Shown here piece after piece: positions 50,470 to 60,871 of a DNA stretch of 64,000 bases. Both the position numbers and the translations under genes were made by a program. This stretch comes from Leptodesmis sichuanensis A121. GTDB lineage: Bacteria > Cyanobacteriota > Cyanobacteriia > Leptolyngbyales > Leptolyngbyaceae. The stretch is taken from NCBI RefSeq assembly GCF_021379005.1, contig NZ_CP075171.1:4402001-4466000 (forward strand). The letters are read 5' to 3'. The notes below the pieces were generated by a model. That model did no database searches and was not told the DNA's origin. It saw nothing but the letters and a program-made list of their open reading frames with translations. Each line of letters begins with the position of its first letter. Positions within the stretch are counted from its first letter, which is position 1.

Positions 50470-52259
50470 TAATTAATTCTGACCTGGAACCGCACAAATC
50501 CGATATTATTGGTCGGCGTATTAGTTACATTGCCCAGACTAAAAATAACGGCTCCATTGGGATTGCTTTGATCTGGGCAGGAGTTGTTGGCCGGCAAGGG
50601 AGCGAGGGGCGTGAATACCGTGCCACCCAAACTGGGAGCCTCATTCCCGATCTGAATCTGATTCGTATTCGGAACTAATGTCGTTCCAGGGGGAATCGGG
50701 TCGCAGATGTTGGTGTCGATCGCCGGACTCTGCCCATTGGAGAGGAAGTAGACGGTATAGGTCACCAGATCGCCGCTCTGCAGGGGCGTATTGGGGCTGA
50801 CATCAATCAGACCGACAGGTGGAAACTGTGTCCAGGCTGGGTCATCATCATTCGTATTATTGGGATCATTGATAAACGCACCAAAATTAACGCCTGGTAG
50901 GGAACCACCATTGCGAGTAACCCCGGTAATTCGCTTAACCAGGACAAATTGTGGATTGCCGCCCCCTTCTATCCCAGGTAATCTCACGCGTGCCCTGGCT
51001 GGGGGAGGAGTGAGCGGCGTGTTACCCTGGCTGGTGCCACTGGCAGTCACCTGATTCTCAAATGGCCCCTGTCCGTTGGAGCCTGTACCGGGTGTGATAA
51101 TGACATTAAAGCTGACTGTAGCGGTCGTCGCAGGTGGCAGCGTATTTCCAGGGGCAAGCAGGTTAGTATCACTGGTGCCGTTAAATGCTGGGTTGACCGT
51201 CAGGGTAGGGCTTTGAACATTCGTGACTGATCGTAGGGTGGCTCCAGTAAAGACGACATTCAAATCTTCAGTCAGCTGCAGGTTATTGACGATAAACGCT
51301 GGCCCAAAATCTAGAGTGGCACTATTGGCGGGGGCATTGTTGGTAACACTAACGGTGTAAGGAATGGTGAATGTGCCATCAGAATTCTGTTGGGGGGTTC
51401 CCGCATCCTTAGTCACACTCATGGTGGGAATACACTCCCGGAAGGCGATCGCCGTCATCCCGAAATCATCCCCAATAATGTTGTTGGCCTGATCAATGAT
51501 TCGGAGCTGCAGGGATGTTTGTCCTGGTAAGGTACGGAACAAGGCAGCAACTCGGTTCGTTGGCCCAAGCCACGTCTGCCGCTCAGCAATTTGTAATCCT
51601 GGTGTGGAAACTGGCGGCTGAAAATCTGCGGCAGTCCCTCCTACAGGGCCAACCTGTTCGAGGATGATAGGATCCACACCGGGAGCACCAGGCGTGAGCA
51701 GATTAAAGAAATAGGCGGTGAAGTTGTAGACAGCGTTTGGAGATACACCCGTGATCACCTGCTCCCAAATAATCGGGTTGGGAAATGCTGAGCCTTCTGC
51801 TCCCGGACCTATGGGGTTAGCTGCTGAGGCATTTGGGTTGGAGTAAAGATAGGTATCTGAGGCTGGAACATCAAATCTGGGGTCACCGGGAAAGGGCAGG
51901 CCATTGACAATCCCATTCAGGTAGTTGACGGCTCCTCGCTGAATCGAAAGACCGCCGAGGGCAGGAAAGCCGTTAGTGCCAAAATCATCCGGGTACAGAA
52001 AATCTCCCCGATAAGGGAGTGTGCTCGTGAACTGAGCGGGATTGTTGGGGGGAAGAGTCCCCGTTATACCGGGGGTAGTGGCGAAATTTCCATTCTGAAC
52101 AAAGTTAACTGGGCCATCGCGGGTTCCTGTAGGGCAACCCTGGTTATTGGTGTTAATAAAAACTTGCGCTTCAGCAGGTAGCTGAGGCCAGATTAATGGG
52201 GTGCCTACCAGGAGGCCGGAAATGCCGAAAGCTACACAAGTTTTTAGAGAACGGTTCAT
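50469..52259 (-). CDS. Large exported protein with DUF11-type repeats (operon gene 4)
   Basis: 596 residues from ATG 52259, preceded by GAGGAG. The signal peptide [20 protein letters not shown] ... LPAEA directs export. The N-terminal half is Asn/Pro/Gly-rich, with VINTNNQG-like, [14 protein letters not shown] and MSVTKDAG segments. The C-terminal half holds DUF11-like beta-domains ([56 protein letters not shown]). DUF11 domains are found in surface-exposed bacterial and archaeal proteins. There is no cell-wall anchor or membrane helix, so it is probably secreted or held by the neighbouring barrel protein. Confidence 0.75.
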   Translation of the reverse strand: MNRSLKTCVAFGISGLLVGTPLIWPQLPAEAQVFINTNNQGCPTGTRDGPVNFVQNGNFATTPGITGTLPPNNPAQFTSTLPYRGDFLYPDDFGTNGFPALGGLSIQRGAVNYLNGIVNGLPFPGDPRFDVPASDTYLYSNPNASAANPIGPGAEGSAFPNPIIWEQVITGVSPNAVYNFTAYFFNLLTPGAPGVDPIILEQVGPVGGTAADFQPPVSTPGLQIAERQTWLGPTNRVAALFRTLPGQTSLQLRIIDQANNIIGDDFGMTAIAFRECIPTMSVTKDAGTPQQNSDGTFTIPYTVSVTNNAPANSATLDFGPAFIVNNLQLTEDLNVVFTGATLRSVTNVQSPTLTVNPAFNGTSDTNLLAPGNTLPPATTATVSFNVIITPGTGSNGQGPFENQVTASGTSQGNTPLTPPPARARVRLPGIEGGGNPQFVLVKRITGVTRNGGSLPGVNFGAFINDPNNTNDDDPAWTQFPPVGLIDVSPNTPLQSGDLVTYTVYFLSNGQSPAIDTNICDPIPPGTTLVPNTNQIQIGNEAPSLGGTVFTPLAPLPANNSCPDQSNPNGAVIFSLGNVTNTPTNNIGFVRFQVRIN

Positions 52260-52314
52260 CGCATCTCCTCGCAGAGCAGGCAACCACACAAAGAAAAACC
52301 AGTCCTAGAGGGGG

Positions 52315-54420
52315 TTATCGCTCGATCTGCAGATCCTCTTCCTGAACGATGACTTCGATATTGCGGGCATCCTTGTAATCAATTTCCACCCGACGATCGC
52401 GAGCATAGTCCAGTTTGGTTTGTCCTGGAGAAATGGGCCTGCGTTCACCAAACGATCGAATGGTCATCCGTTCATTGGCAATCCCTTTTTTCAGTAAATA
52501 GTTGCGGACATTGCGTGCCCGCCTTGCACCCAAATCTAAGTTGTAGGCATCACTGGCACGCGGATCTGTGTGACCCTGAATTTCAATAATGATGGTGGGA
52601 TTTTCCTGCAACACTTGCGCCACTCGATCAAGCACCCGTGCACTGGCTGGGCTGATAAAGTCCTTGTCTAAGGCAAAGTGAACATTCTTAGGCACCGTGA
52701 GAATGATGGGTTCAGGCGGTGTCACAGGTTCAGGCGGAGGGGGCGCGGCGGTCACGCACCGGGGAACGGAAGAGGGGGGTTGAGCAGCAGGGACAGTGGA
52801 TTCTGTGGCATTCAGCGACTGAATCACTGCACTGGCGGCAGGTTCTGAAGTGCCATAAAGCGGATCAGTGGCGATCGCGCTGATCCGTTCCCCTGGTTTC
52901 AAATCGCTGAGGGTTGCTGTAAAGTCGCCCTGTTCATCCACATCCACAGTGGTGATCGGTTGGGTTAAATTGCCGTAGCCATCCTGATTGCCCGTCACCC
53001 GATACAGTTCCACTTTGGCACCTGGATCGGCTTTGCCATAGATTTGTACTGGCGCGACCTGGCTTGGATCAGTCGGTGAGGCACTGAGAGCCACAAAATC
53101 TTGAGTCACAAACTGGGGAGCGTTAATAGCGGCATTCCCCGTTTCTAAACGCCGGAAAAAGTCATTGCGGGGAGGATTGGGGCCATCCCCCTTCTGATAG
53201 GCAAACACACCGACATCGTTTTGAGTGACCAGATCAATGCTCAACCCCTCCAGCCCCGTAAAGCGGTTGGACTCGATCCGGTTGCGTTCGCTTTGGGGAT
53301 AGGCTGCTGCCACCACCCCTGGCCCAGTTTGATAGCTAATCTGGTTGCCCGTCACCTGATGGTTATTGCCCATCAGATAAACCGCTGCCCTGCGGAGTCG
53401 TCTGCCGTTATAAGTGATCTGGTTATCCCGAATTTGTACGGCTCCTGACGGCTTAAACAGGTAAACACCGCTACCGTCATTGGCACAGATTACATTTCCC
53501 GTGATCTGGCTGCCGTTTACCTGGCCTTCTAAGCGAATGGCATCCGGCATTCCAGCCACCCCGTTTCCAATGATCACGTTCTCGGTGACTTCCATCTTTG
53601 AGGCATCTACGGAAGTGATAATCGCACTGCCTTCATGGTCGGCAATCCAGTTGCGACGAATCACCGTTCCCTCGCCATTAAATACGGATACGCCAAAGGC
53701 AGAGCGATCGCCACTTTGAATCCGAGCTGACCCATCTGGGGAAGGGGGAATGCCTAACCAGTTATTTTCAATGACCGTTCTCCGACCCGGGAAGTCATCC
53801 GAGTAAAAAGGAGAAAAATTTGCCGGAGTGGGGTGTTTCCGAATGTCGGGTGGGGGAAACCGATGAGCAATAAAGATATCGGCAGGAGGCGTAGAAGCTG
53901 TATCCTGGTGATTTGAGGTGAACCCATAGAGGCTTAAACCACGAATCGTAATATTGTTCGCTTCAACGCTCAGTCCCCGGAAGACTTCCTTACCCTCGGC
54001 TGGAGTAATCGCCACAATGGGTACTGCCATTGGCAGTTCATTAATAATTGAGCGAGTTTCATACCCAGGCTGAGTGGTGCCATCGATCGCCATACCATTC
54101 ACAGTCAGTGGTGGCAGGGTTTCGTTGAGCCGAATAGTGGTCTGATCGGTAGGCAGGTTAAATTCAATGGCAAACCGACTGGCCGGACTAACTTGCTTTT
54201 TCTCCTCCTCTGTCAGCTTGTCAGGAGATAGGAGACCAGTGACCAATGCGATCGCTTCGCGCAAAGTTATTTGACTGTCTGGCTGGATGGTGTCCTGATT
54301 GCTGTTGACGATTACCCGAAAGGGCTGAACCGATGCAGTTGGGGGAGTTTGAGCCAGGGCCGCAGGGCTAGTTGTCACAAGCAGCAGGGAGGTGCTGAGT
54401 AGGAATGGATGCTTCTTCAT
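52315..54420 (-). CDS. Exported beta-helix protein with C-terminal OmpA peptidoglycan-binding domain (operon gene 3)
   Basis: 701 residues. The signal peptide is MKKHPFLLSTSLLLVTTSPA with cleavage near ALAQ. Residues about 35-440 form a parallel beta-helix (VIENNWLGIPPSPDG, VIRRNWIADHEGSAI, QITGNVICANDGSGVYLF). A small Ig/carboxypeptidase-like domain follows (VQIYGKADPGAKVELYRVTG ... GDFTATLSDLKPGE), then a Pro-rich linker. The C-terminal OmpA domain (about 580-690) has VHFALDKDFISPASARVLD, IIIEIQGHTDPRASDAYNLD and LGARRARNVRNYLLKKGI, which hold peptidoglycan. This suggests a periplasmic tether. Its ATG overlaps the barrel gene's stop by 4 bases. Confidence 0.8.
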   Translation of the reverse strand: MKKHPFLLSTSLLLVTTSPAALAQTPPTASVQPFRVIVNSNQDTIQPDSQITLREAIALVTGLLSPDKLTEEEKKQVSPASRFAIEFNLPTDQTTIRLNETLPPLTVNGMAIDGTTQPGYETRSIINELPMAVPIVAITPAEGKEVFRGLSVEANNITIRGLSLYGFTSNHQDTASTPPADIFIAHRFPPPDIRKHPTPANFSPFYSDDFPGRRTVIENNWLGIPPSPDGSARIQSGDRSAFGVSVFNGEGTVIRRNWIADHEGSAIITSVDASKMEVTENVIIGNGVAGMPDAIRLEGQVNGSQITGNVICANDGSGVYLFKPSGAVQIRDNQITYNGRRLRRAAVYLMGNNHQVTGNQISYQTGPGVVAAAYPQSERNRIESNRFTGLEGLSIDLVTQNDVGVFAYQKGDGPNPPRNDFFRRLETGNAAINAPQFVTQDFVALSASPTDPSQVAPVQIYGKADPGAKVELYRVTGNQDGYGNLTQPITTVDVDEQGDFTATLSDLKPGERISAIATDPLYGTSEPAASAVIQSLNATESTVPAAQPPSSVPRCVTAAPPPPEPVTPPEPIILTVPKNVHFALDKDFISPASARVLDRVAQVLQENPTIIIEIQGHTDPRASDAYNLDLGARRARNVRNYLLKKGIANERMTIRSFGERRPISPGQTKLDYARDRRVEIDYKDARNIEVIVQEEDLQIER

Positions 54421-57400
54421 TTCGTGGGATCCCCTGATTCTGGCGGTGTGGCCGAGGGTTGTTCAGATAGTTGGGCAGGCAAAACGGGTGAGGAGGCGGT
54501 GGGAGTAGCCGTGGGCTGCGTCGTGGTAGACTGACTTGCCACAGGTTTAACTACTGATTCTTGCTGCTGGGGAGGAGCCACCTTGTAGTCGGGTAAGCGC
54601 ACTCCAAAGCCACCCAGCAACTGATCCAGCTTCAGTGACAGGTTGACATATACCCCATCTTTCGTGCGGTTAAAGTCGCGATCGTTGGCTTTACCAAAGT
54701 TGTAGCCCAACGCAAGGCGCAGGCTAGGAGTGAGATAGTAGCCCAACTCTGCGGCTAACCCCACCTCGTTGTAGTCCACCAGCGACTGCCCAATCCAGCG
54801 AGCTTCTGCCGCCACATCCCAGCGGTAGCCAAAGCGGTAGGCGGCTCGCACCTGTCCCAGGGTAATGGCATTCGTTCCCAGCAGATCTCGCGCCAGGTAG
54901 GAAGTTGTATTCCGCCACGCAAACTTGCCATAGAACTCCCAGCGGAAGTTGGGGGCATACAACATTTCCAGGGCTACGAGATGGACATTGGAGCCAGTGC
55001 CACTGCCAAACAGCAGCGTGTCAGGAATAATGCTGGGATTCTGGCGAAACTCATAGCTCAACAGGGCATTGAATTTGTCATCGTAAGGATTGCGATACGC
55101 CAGCCCAACTCTGAGATTGATGGTGTCTGCCAGACCGCTATCGACCAGCAGTTGGTTGGCAAAGTTACCCTGCTGATAGCGAGCCAGGGCCGTCAATGCA
55201 GGAGAGAGTTTGCCCGCAGCCCCAGCCGAAATCACCATCGTATCGTTACTCCCGTCGCCATCCCGGAACTCGAAGCGACCGCTGGCTTTGAAATTCGGGT
55301 TGTCAGTATAGTCCAAGCCAATGCTGTAGCTGGTGTAAGCCGCCAGCCCCAGGGAAGCAGAACTCTGGCCCACAGCGACGGGTTGCAGGAACTGTTGGCC
55401 AGCCTGGGTGAACGGCAACACACTGACAGCCACGCGCTCATAGCCTGCGTTTAAGCGTACTCCTGGCGCGATCCGCACTCCGTAGTTCAAGCCAAAGGCT
55501 GATTGGGTTGACCAACCATTCGCGCCGCCCAGGATTGTATAACGGCTGGTGTAGGTGAAGTCATCTGTGATCCGTTTGTTAGACAGGATATCCAGACTGG
55601 TGAAGGAATTGGTACTGAGTTCGCTGGTACGGCCAATAAATTGTTGAGCTAACCGAACGGTGACATCTGGAGAGGGCAACCAATCCAGACCCACGGTCGT
55701 CCGGTTGGGATAAAGTGGGCCTGGATCACCGAGATTGCGTTCATCCTGTGCCCGGAAGATCAAGTTGGTCAGGATGGGATAGGTAAGTCGGGAAATGATC
55801 TGATTGGAATCTGCTTCTAAACGTCCGCTGAAGTTGCGATCCTGGCGAGAAAGGTGGCGGTAGTCCAGTCCCAGTTCAACTGGCCCAACTTTTTGCGAGA
55901 CTCCAGCACGGAAGGTAGTCAGGCTGTTGTTGACTCTGGTGCCTGGAATTGGTTCTGGGGAGGGATTAAATAAGTTGCCAAAGCCAGCGTTGATGATGGA
56001 GGTAATTCCGGTGATGGCAGGGGTATTGCCAAAATTAATTTCCCGATCGAACTGCACCAGTGCCTGAGTGGTGGGGGTCAGCTTAGCTGCGACTTCGGCC
56101 CCATAGCGGGTTTGTCCAGGAGTAAAGCTGGCCGAGGCATTGTTGTTAAAGCCTTCTTCAACCGAGCGGTAAAAGGCCCGTGCAAACACGCCAGGGACGA
56201 TCGTCCCAAAGGCTTCAAAGCGGTAGGCATTTCCACGCTGATTCCCCTGGAAAATGGAATCAAAACTGGAATGTGCCACTTCCCCAATAATCTGGGCATC
56301 CTTGCCCAGCGATACCAGCAAATCGCCTCCATAGAGTTCAAATTGCTGTGCGCCCTGGTCTTCCCTGAGGTAAGTAAATCCAGCCCAGGATTCGCGGTTC
56401 AGTTCGCGGGAGAAGTTGTACTGCACTCGTCCAGCGTAAAGTTTACCGCCGTCTCCACCCGCACCATCGTATTGATAGGTGACGACGATTTGCCGCCGCA
56501 GGGTACGCCCAAAGGGATCAAATTCCAGGGCATTGATATTGCGTCGGAAGAGAATGGCCCCACGATCGTAGTCAATCTCGTAATCCGGCCCCCGGTAGAG
56601 TGGTTTACGCTCAATCACCGTACCGGGGCGATCGAATTCCTGGGTTTCAATGAAAATGTTTTCACTGCCACCGATGACTAAGCGGCGAGAGAGGTAGTAA
56701 TAGCCGCTGGTGCCATTCGGGGCGATCGTATCGCGTTGAAAAGCATAGACATTGTTGGCAAAGGCAAAGGTAATCTGTAAATCGCCCAGGTTGTAGTTAG
56801 TCTTTAACCCATGCAACTCCCGTGTGGTGGCCGTATAGAATTGGGAAGCTCTGGCAAATTCCTGAGTGCCGTAGTCCCCCCACATCAGGTAGTCGGTTCC
56901 GGCCCCAAACACGGGTGATGTGCGTTCGATCTTGAAGTAAACGCTGTCAATGGAAGGCGTGAGGAAGTCAATTGTTGAGCTATCCCCATAGACTGGATAG
57001 GGCTGCTCACAAAACTGCGACTGCCGGAACAAGCGCACGGCTCCAGAGCAATCTTCGTTGAGCGCTCGCTGGTTGTTAAACGCTCCCGTAACCAGCCATT
57101 CCCCAATTCGCCCGGTGGCAAAGGCGGCAGTACTGAAATCAACCCGATAGCCCTGATCAATCAAGCTGGGGCGCAGGAAGTCCCGAAAGCGATTGTAGAA
57201 ATCCAGCCCAGCCTGCCCAAACCGCAGATTCACCTGACCTGCGAGAATGAAGGGCCGCAAGTTGGTAATGAATTCTGCCTGAGTATAGGTTTCTAACTCG
57301 CGGCCATCCGGATCGGGAGGCAGCAGATAGGGTGGCGAGTTAATTTCGGGATAAGGAATATTGGTGGGCCGCTTTTTCTCCTCCTGAGTTACCAGTTCTT

Positions 57401-58337
57401 TGCGGTCTACCGCTGCCCGAATCTTTACCATTTGGGGCTGCAGACCTGACTGCAGTTGTGCTCTGAACTTGCCCCCCCTGGCCAGAACCTGAAAACCGGG
57501 ACGATCTTTGTCGTAGTCGGCACCTGCAAATTTACCTGCACTGGCTGTTAATGTGACCACTGTATCTTTTTGTACAGGCTGGCCTGCTTCATCCAGGATT
57601 TGCCCTTCAACCGTCAGGGCCGATCGCCCATCTGCCGGAACGCGCCCCTCCTTAATTGGGAGGAATTCAATTTTGGCTGCTGTTTCCTGCACCTTAACGG
57701 TAATACTGCTGGGGGTGCCTCCTGGAGTCCGAACGGTCAGAGTGTTCTCCCCTCGTTGTAAGGGGATGCGATACCAGACCTGGGTAGTTTGGTTAGTGAC
57801 TGGATCGTCCTGGGTTTGAGTCGCGACTCCCGAACCCAACGGTTGCTGGTTGACCGTCACCTCAACCTTGGCACCTGTGGGATAACGGATCACCAAATCT
57901 GTGAATTTCTGGGACGTTATCGTCTGTTTGGGGCTCAGAATTTGCACATCTTCCGCCGTTGTTGCCGGAGCCTGAGTCAGGGGAGAGAGCGGTAGGGACG
58001 GGGTGGGAGCCGCAGGCTGAGAACTAACCCGTGACTCAGCAACAGGCTGGGCTTGAATAGTAGGCGGCTGCGGCTTGAGGGCATCGGCAGAGCGAGAAAC
58101 ACCGCGATCGGCCATCGTTTTACCTGATTCAGAGCGACCTTCCAGCGTTTGCAGTGAGGTCGTCTCTGAGATCTGGAATTCCAGAGGTTGCCCTTGGTGA
58201 AGTGGGGATGCCGTTTCCTGGGCCTCTTGGGTGGGAGTGGCCGACGTGGGATCCGCTGCATAAGCCGTAGATACGATACCTATTGCACCCACCAGGGTTG
58301 TCAGGACACTGAGTCCCGTTATGGAATAAATCTGCAT
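54417..58337 (-). CDS. Predicted outer-membrane beta-barrel protein of about 1300 residues (operon gene 2)
   Basis: 1306 residues from ATG 58337. The signal peptide is MQIYSITGLSVLTTLVGAIG ... AYA. Residues about 30-110 are low complexity. Two beta-sandwich-like domains follow: VIRYPTGAKVEVTVNQQPLG and, Big/invasin-like, GRSALTVEGQILDEAGQPVQ. From about residue 360 to 1245 the sequence has many amphipathic strands ending in aromatic residues (FITNLRPFILAGQVNLRFGQ, VFARAFYRSVEEGFNN, YEFYGKFAWRN-like), as in large outer-membrane barrels. A Pro/Gln/Thr tail of about 60 residues follows the last strand. It has no TonB box or plug domain that I can see, so a TonB receptor is unlikely. Confidence 0.7.
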   Translation of the reverse strand: MQIYSITGLSVLTTLVGAIGIVSTAYAADPTSATPTQEAQETASPLHQGQPLEFQISETTSLQTLEGRSESGKTMADRGVSRSADALKPQPPTIQAQPVAESRVSSQPAAPTPSLPLSPLTQAPATTAEDVQILSPKQTITSQKFTDLVIRYPTGAKVEVTVNQQPLGSGVATQTQDDPVTNQTTQVWYRIPLQRGENTLTVRTPGGTPSSITVKVQETAAKIEFLPIKEGRVPADGRSALTVEGQILDEAGQPVQKDTVVTLTASAGKFAGADYDKDRPGFQVLARGGKFRAQLQSGLQPQMVKIRAAVDRKELVTQEEKKRPTNIPYPEINSPPYLLPPDPDGRELETYTQAEFITNLRPFILAGQVNLRFGQAGLDFYNRFRDFLRPSLIDQGYRVDFSTAAFATGRIGEWLVTGAFNNQRALNEDCSGAVRLFRQSQFCEQPYPVYGDSSTIDFLTPSIDSVYFKIERTSPVFGAGTDYLMWGDYGTQEFARASQFYTATTRELHGLKTNYNLGDLQITFAFANNVYAFQRDTIAPNGTSGYYYLSRRLVIGGSENIFIETQEFDRPGTVIERKPLYRGPDYEIDYDRGAILFRRNINALEFDPFGRTLRRQIVVTYQYDGAGGDGGKLYAGRVQYNFSRELNRESWAGFTYLREDQGAQQFELYGGDLLVSLGKDAQIIGEVAHSSFDSIFQGNQRGNAYRFEAFGTIVPGVFARAFYRSVEEGFNNNASASFTPGQTRYGAEVAAKLTPTTQALVQFDREINFGNTPAITGITSIINAGFGNLFNPSPEPIPGTRVNNSLTTFRAGVSQKVGPVELGLDYRHLSRQDRNFSGRLEADSNQIISRLTYPILTNLIFRAQDERNLGDPGPLYPNRTTVGLDWLPSPDVTVRLAQQFIGRTSELSTNSFTSLDILSNKRITDDFTYTSRYTILGGANGWSTQSAFGLNYGVRIAPGVRLNAGYERVAVSVLPFTQAGQQFLQPVAVGQSSASLGLAAYTSYSIGLDYTDNPNFKASGRFEFRDGDGSNDTMVISAGAAGKLSPALTALARYQQGNFANQLLVDSGLADTINLRVGLAYRNPYDDKFNALLSYEFRQNPSIIPDTLLFGSGTGSNVHLVALEMLYAPNFRWEFYGKFAWRNTTSYLARDLLGTNAITLGQVRAAYRFGYRWDVAAEARWIGQSLVDYNEVGLAAELGYYLTPSLRLALGYNFGKANDRDFNRTKDGVYVNLSLKLDQLLGGFGVRLPDYKVAPPQQQESVVKPVASQSTTTQPTATPTASSPVLPAQLSEQPSATPPESGDPTK

Positions 58338-58338
58338 A

Positions 58339-59304
58339 CTACCGCTGTCCCTCCCTAAAGCTTGGCGTAACCGCAAAATTCATTCGCGCCATGCCCCCCG
58401 GAGCTAACTTGACCATTCGCGATGGGCTATTCCCCTCAATTCGGTACAGGTTAGGAGCCAGGGTGTATCCCGGAAGACTTGTCAGATCGAGGGTTCCAGC
58501 CCGCTGGCCAGCCAGCACGAAAGGCACTGAGAATAAACCGTTGGCATCGGTCACTACCCGGTTGCCATCATCCATGTAAATCACGGCATTGGGAACACCT
58601 GGCTCACCCGGTTGCTGCTCACCGTCAAAGTTCTTATCCACAAACACACGGCCAATAATCGTGCCACAATCGGACAAAATGCCAGGACGAATGCGAAGTA
58701 AATGGGTCGCTGGATTACTACTAACAATTCCACCTGCCGGATTGGTGGCTCTGGCTACGGCTAAGTTCTGCCCTGATCCCCGAATGGCATCCGGAGTCAC
58801 CAGTGCTGCGTAAACAATTGTTAAAGTTTGCTGAGGAGCAAGGCTAGGGTAAGTAAAGGTAACTACCTGTCCATTTACCGTTGTGCCTGAGAGTGACACC
58901 GGAGTATCAGGCCCTCCCGACGTGCTGATCGATGCCCGAGACGAGTTATTCACGTATTTCAAACCCAGGGGTAGGGTATCGGTTACCACCAGGTTATTCA
59001 ACGTGCTATTTCCCGTATTTTTGATCAGGAGGCGATAGCTGACCGTATCGCCTGGCTCTGCAGCACTACGATCGCCCACTTTGACAATCTCCAGTCGTTC
59101 AGCGACCAGAGGCACCGTTGTGTTATTCGATTGCACCGTCTGGAAAGATCCATTCGGTGTGCTTCTCAGGTTAGCGGTGGCAGTATTGGGGATTATTGTT
59201 TGGGCATAAACCGCTGGCCCATGACAACTCAAGCCGCCTGCCATCAACATGAATATACATGTTCGCAAGCGCCTGACCCCCAACGACAGTGTTGGAGAAC
59301 TCAT
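58339..59304 (-). CDS. Exported DUF11-domain protein (operon gene 1)
   Basis: 321 residues from ATG 59304. The signal peptide is MSSPTLSLGVRRLRTCIFML ... AVYA. A DUF11 domain (VKVGDRSAAEPGDTVSYRLL, IKNTGNSTLNNLVVTDTLPL) is followed by an SdrD B-like or carboxypeptidase-like beta-domain (IIGRVFVDKNFDGEQQPGEP, GVPNAVIYMDDGNRVVTDAN). The SdrD B-type sequence DKNFDGEQ resembles a calcium-binding loop. It is the first gene of the leftward operon, one base from the barrel gene's start, and has no cell-wall anchor. Confidence 0.78.
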   Translation of the reverse strand: MSSPTLSLGVRRLRTCIFMLMAGGLSCHGPAVYAQTIIPNTATANLRSTPNGSFQTVQSNNTTVPLVAERLEIVKVGDRSAAEPGDTVSYRLLIKNTGNSTLNNLVVTDTLPLGLKYVNNSSRASISTSGGPDTPVSLSGTTVNGQVVTFTYPSLAPQQTLTIVYAALVTPDAIRGSGQNLAVARATNPAGGIVSSNPATHLLRIRPGILSDCGTIIGRVFVDKNFDGEQQPGEPGVPNAVIYMDDGNRVVTDANGLFSVPFVLAGQRAGTLDLTSLPGYTLAPNLYRIEGNSPSRMVKLAPGGMARMNFAVTPSFREGQR

Positions 59305-59723
59305 CCAAAGCTCAAACCTTATTCAAATGTCTACAGGACAGAAACGAGGTGGAGACGAGACCAGCTTGAGTTTTGGCTAACCAGTGTAAACCAGTTAATG
59401 TTAAATCGTTAACACGGACAAAGTCTGATTGCTAAACCCTATGGTAGGGCGTTAATTTAGACCGATTTAGCGTGAGGTAGATGCAACAGGGAAGAGCCTT
59501 TCTATATAACTGAGTTGTCAGATAGAACGGCAGTTTGTGAGGAAATTAGGATTAGAGGATTACCATCTTACCAGAAGATAAGCTTGGGAATTCTAAGCCA
59601 GAGTGAGAATCCATGCAAGAGGGTTCTCACCAGTTAGAAAGTACAGCCTCCGTTACACCCCAGTCAAGCATTTTTACGGAAAAAGTAAATCCTGTTAAGG
59701 CATTTTACGTAGAAATCAAAGCC
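59305..59723. other. 419-bp intergenic region upstream of the envelope operon
   Basis: No gene is seen. It should carry the promoter for the 59304-leftward operon; the sequence is AT-rich with short direct repeats (GGATTAGAGGATTA). No clear terminator for trpA is evident on its right side. Confidence 0.3.
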
Positions 59724-60524
59724 TTATGGCATCGAAATAGCCATTTTTAAGCTCCGACAAAATTCTGCCAGATCTGGCAAGCTTTTCTCTGGAGATTGCT
59801 CTGCCAGCCGTTTTACAAAAGCGCTACCGACAATCACTGCATCTGCCCCCCAGTCTGCAACCTGACGAGCCTGCTCTGGCTGAGAAATACCAAATCCTAC
59901 TCCTACAGGTTTATCCGTAACAGTACGGAGTTCCAGTAAACGATCTTTGACTCGCGTTTCTAGCTGGGATCTCATCCCCGTGACTCCAGTTGTACTGACG
60001 AGGTAGATAAATCCTTGAGACCTGGCTGCGATCGCGCTCATTCGCTCCTTGGGCGTTGTTGGCGCAACCAACAGAATTACTTCAATACCGTACTGTTGAG
60101 CAAGCCTCAACAACACTTCCGACTCTTCCAGGGGTAAATCGGGCACAACCAGCCCTTTTACACCTGCTGCCACCACCTCTTGCAGGAAGGACTCAATCCC
60201 CCGGTTGAGAATCGGGTTGTAGTAAGTGAATAGAACGATCGGCGATCGAATGGATGGGCTAACCCGCCGCACGACCTCCAGAACTTGCTCTAACCGTACC
60301 CCTTGCTGAAGGGCACGGGTTGCCGCCGCTTGAATGACAGGGCCATCCGCGAGGGGGTCAGAGTAGGGAACCCCCAACTCGATCAGATCAGCCCCGTTGT
60401 CATCCAGGATTTTCAGTGCGGCTTCGGTGGTTGCCAGGTCTGGATCACCAGCGGTAATAAAGGGAATCAGGGCACAACGAGCACGGCTACGCAGTTGTTC
60501 AAAGCATTGGGAAACAGAGGTCAT
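59724..60524 (-). CDS. trpA: Tryptophan synthase alpha subunit
   Basis: 266 residues, the standard length. It cleaves indole-3-glycerol phosphate to indole for the beta subunit. Motifs are [40 protein letters not shown] (catalytic Glu and Asp), [20 protein letters not shown] (Asp), [13 protein letters not shown] and [20 protein letters not shown] with [13 protein letters not shown] (phosphate site). It lies downstream of the ndhL and DUF3007 genes on the same strand, a usual cyanobacterial order. Confidence 0.95.
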   Translation of the reverse strand: MTSVSQCFEQLRSRARCALIPFITAGDPDLATTEAALKILDDNGADLIELGVPYSDPLADGPVIQAAATRALQQGVRLEQVLEVVRRVSPSIRSPIVLFTYYNPILNRGIESFLQEVVAAGVKGLVVPDLPLEESEVLLRLAQQYGIEVILLVAPTTPKERMSAIAARSQGFIYLVSTTGVTGMRSQLETRVKDRLLELRTVTDKPVGVGFGISQPEQARQVADWGADAVIVGSAFVKRLAEQSPEKSLPDLAEFCRSLKMAISMP

Positions 60525-60544
60525 TGGGCGTAACAGCTAGAGGA

Positions 60545-60871
60545 CTAGGAACTCGGTGAATTGTTAGAAGCAGATTTTTCCTGCTCGATTTCAGCTTGTA
60601 GTTGCGCTAGTTCCTCGGGAGTGAGTTCATCTAAGCGCTTCTGCAAGACAGCATCATCATACTCCCTGCGTTGCTGATGGTAAGTCATGTTTCCTGACAC
60701 AGCCCGCAACACATAGGTAGCCAGCCAACCGATCAATCCGGCAACCAGCAAAGCCTGAGTCCAAATTCCTGCATTGGCGGGGTCGGCTCCGATCAGACGA
60801 AAGACTACAAACGCCAGGCCACCCGCTGCCAATAGCCCAATGCCTATGCCAATGACATCAACTCGCCGCAT
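60545..60871 (-). CDS. DUF3007 family membrane protein
   Basis: 108 residues from ATG 60871; an upstream in-frame TTG is less likely. It has two membrane segments ([20 protein letters not shown] and [20 protein letters not shown]) followed by a soluble tail [20 protein letters not shown] with [15 protein letters not shown]. The gene overlaps ndhL by 14 bases and precedes trpA by 20 bases. DUF3007 is normally found in this setting in cyanobacteria; the function is unknown, and co-translation with ndhL suggests a link to the NDH-1 complex. Confidence 0.85.
   Translation of the reverse strand: MRRVDVIGIGIGLLAAGGLAFVVFRLIGADPANAGIWTQALLVAGLIGWLATYVLRAVSGNMTYHQQRREYDDAVLQKRLDELTPEELAQLQAEIEQEKSASNNSPSS

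Noticed and set aside
54417-58337. TonB-dependent receptor
   Set aside because: The size and strand pattern fit a large barrel, but I see no plug domain or TonB box; the N-terminal part looks like Ig/invasin-like domains instead.
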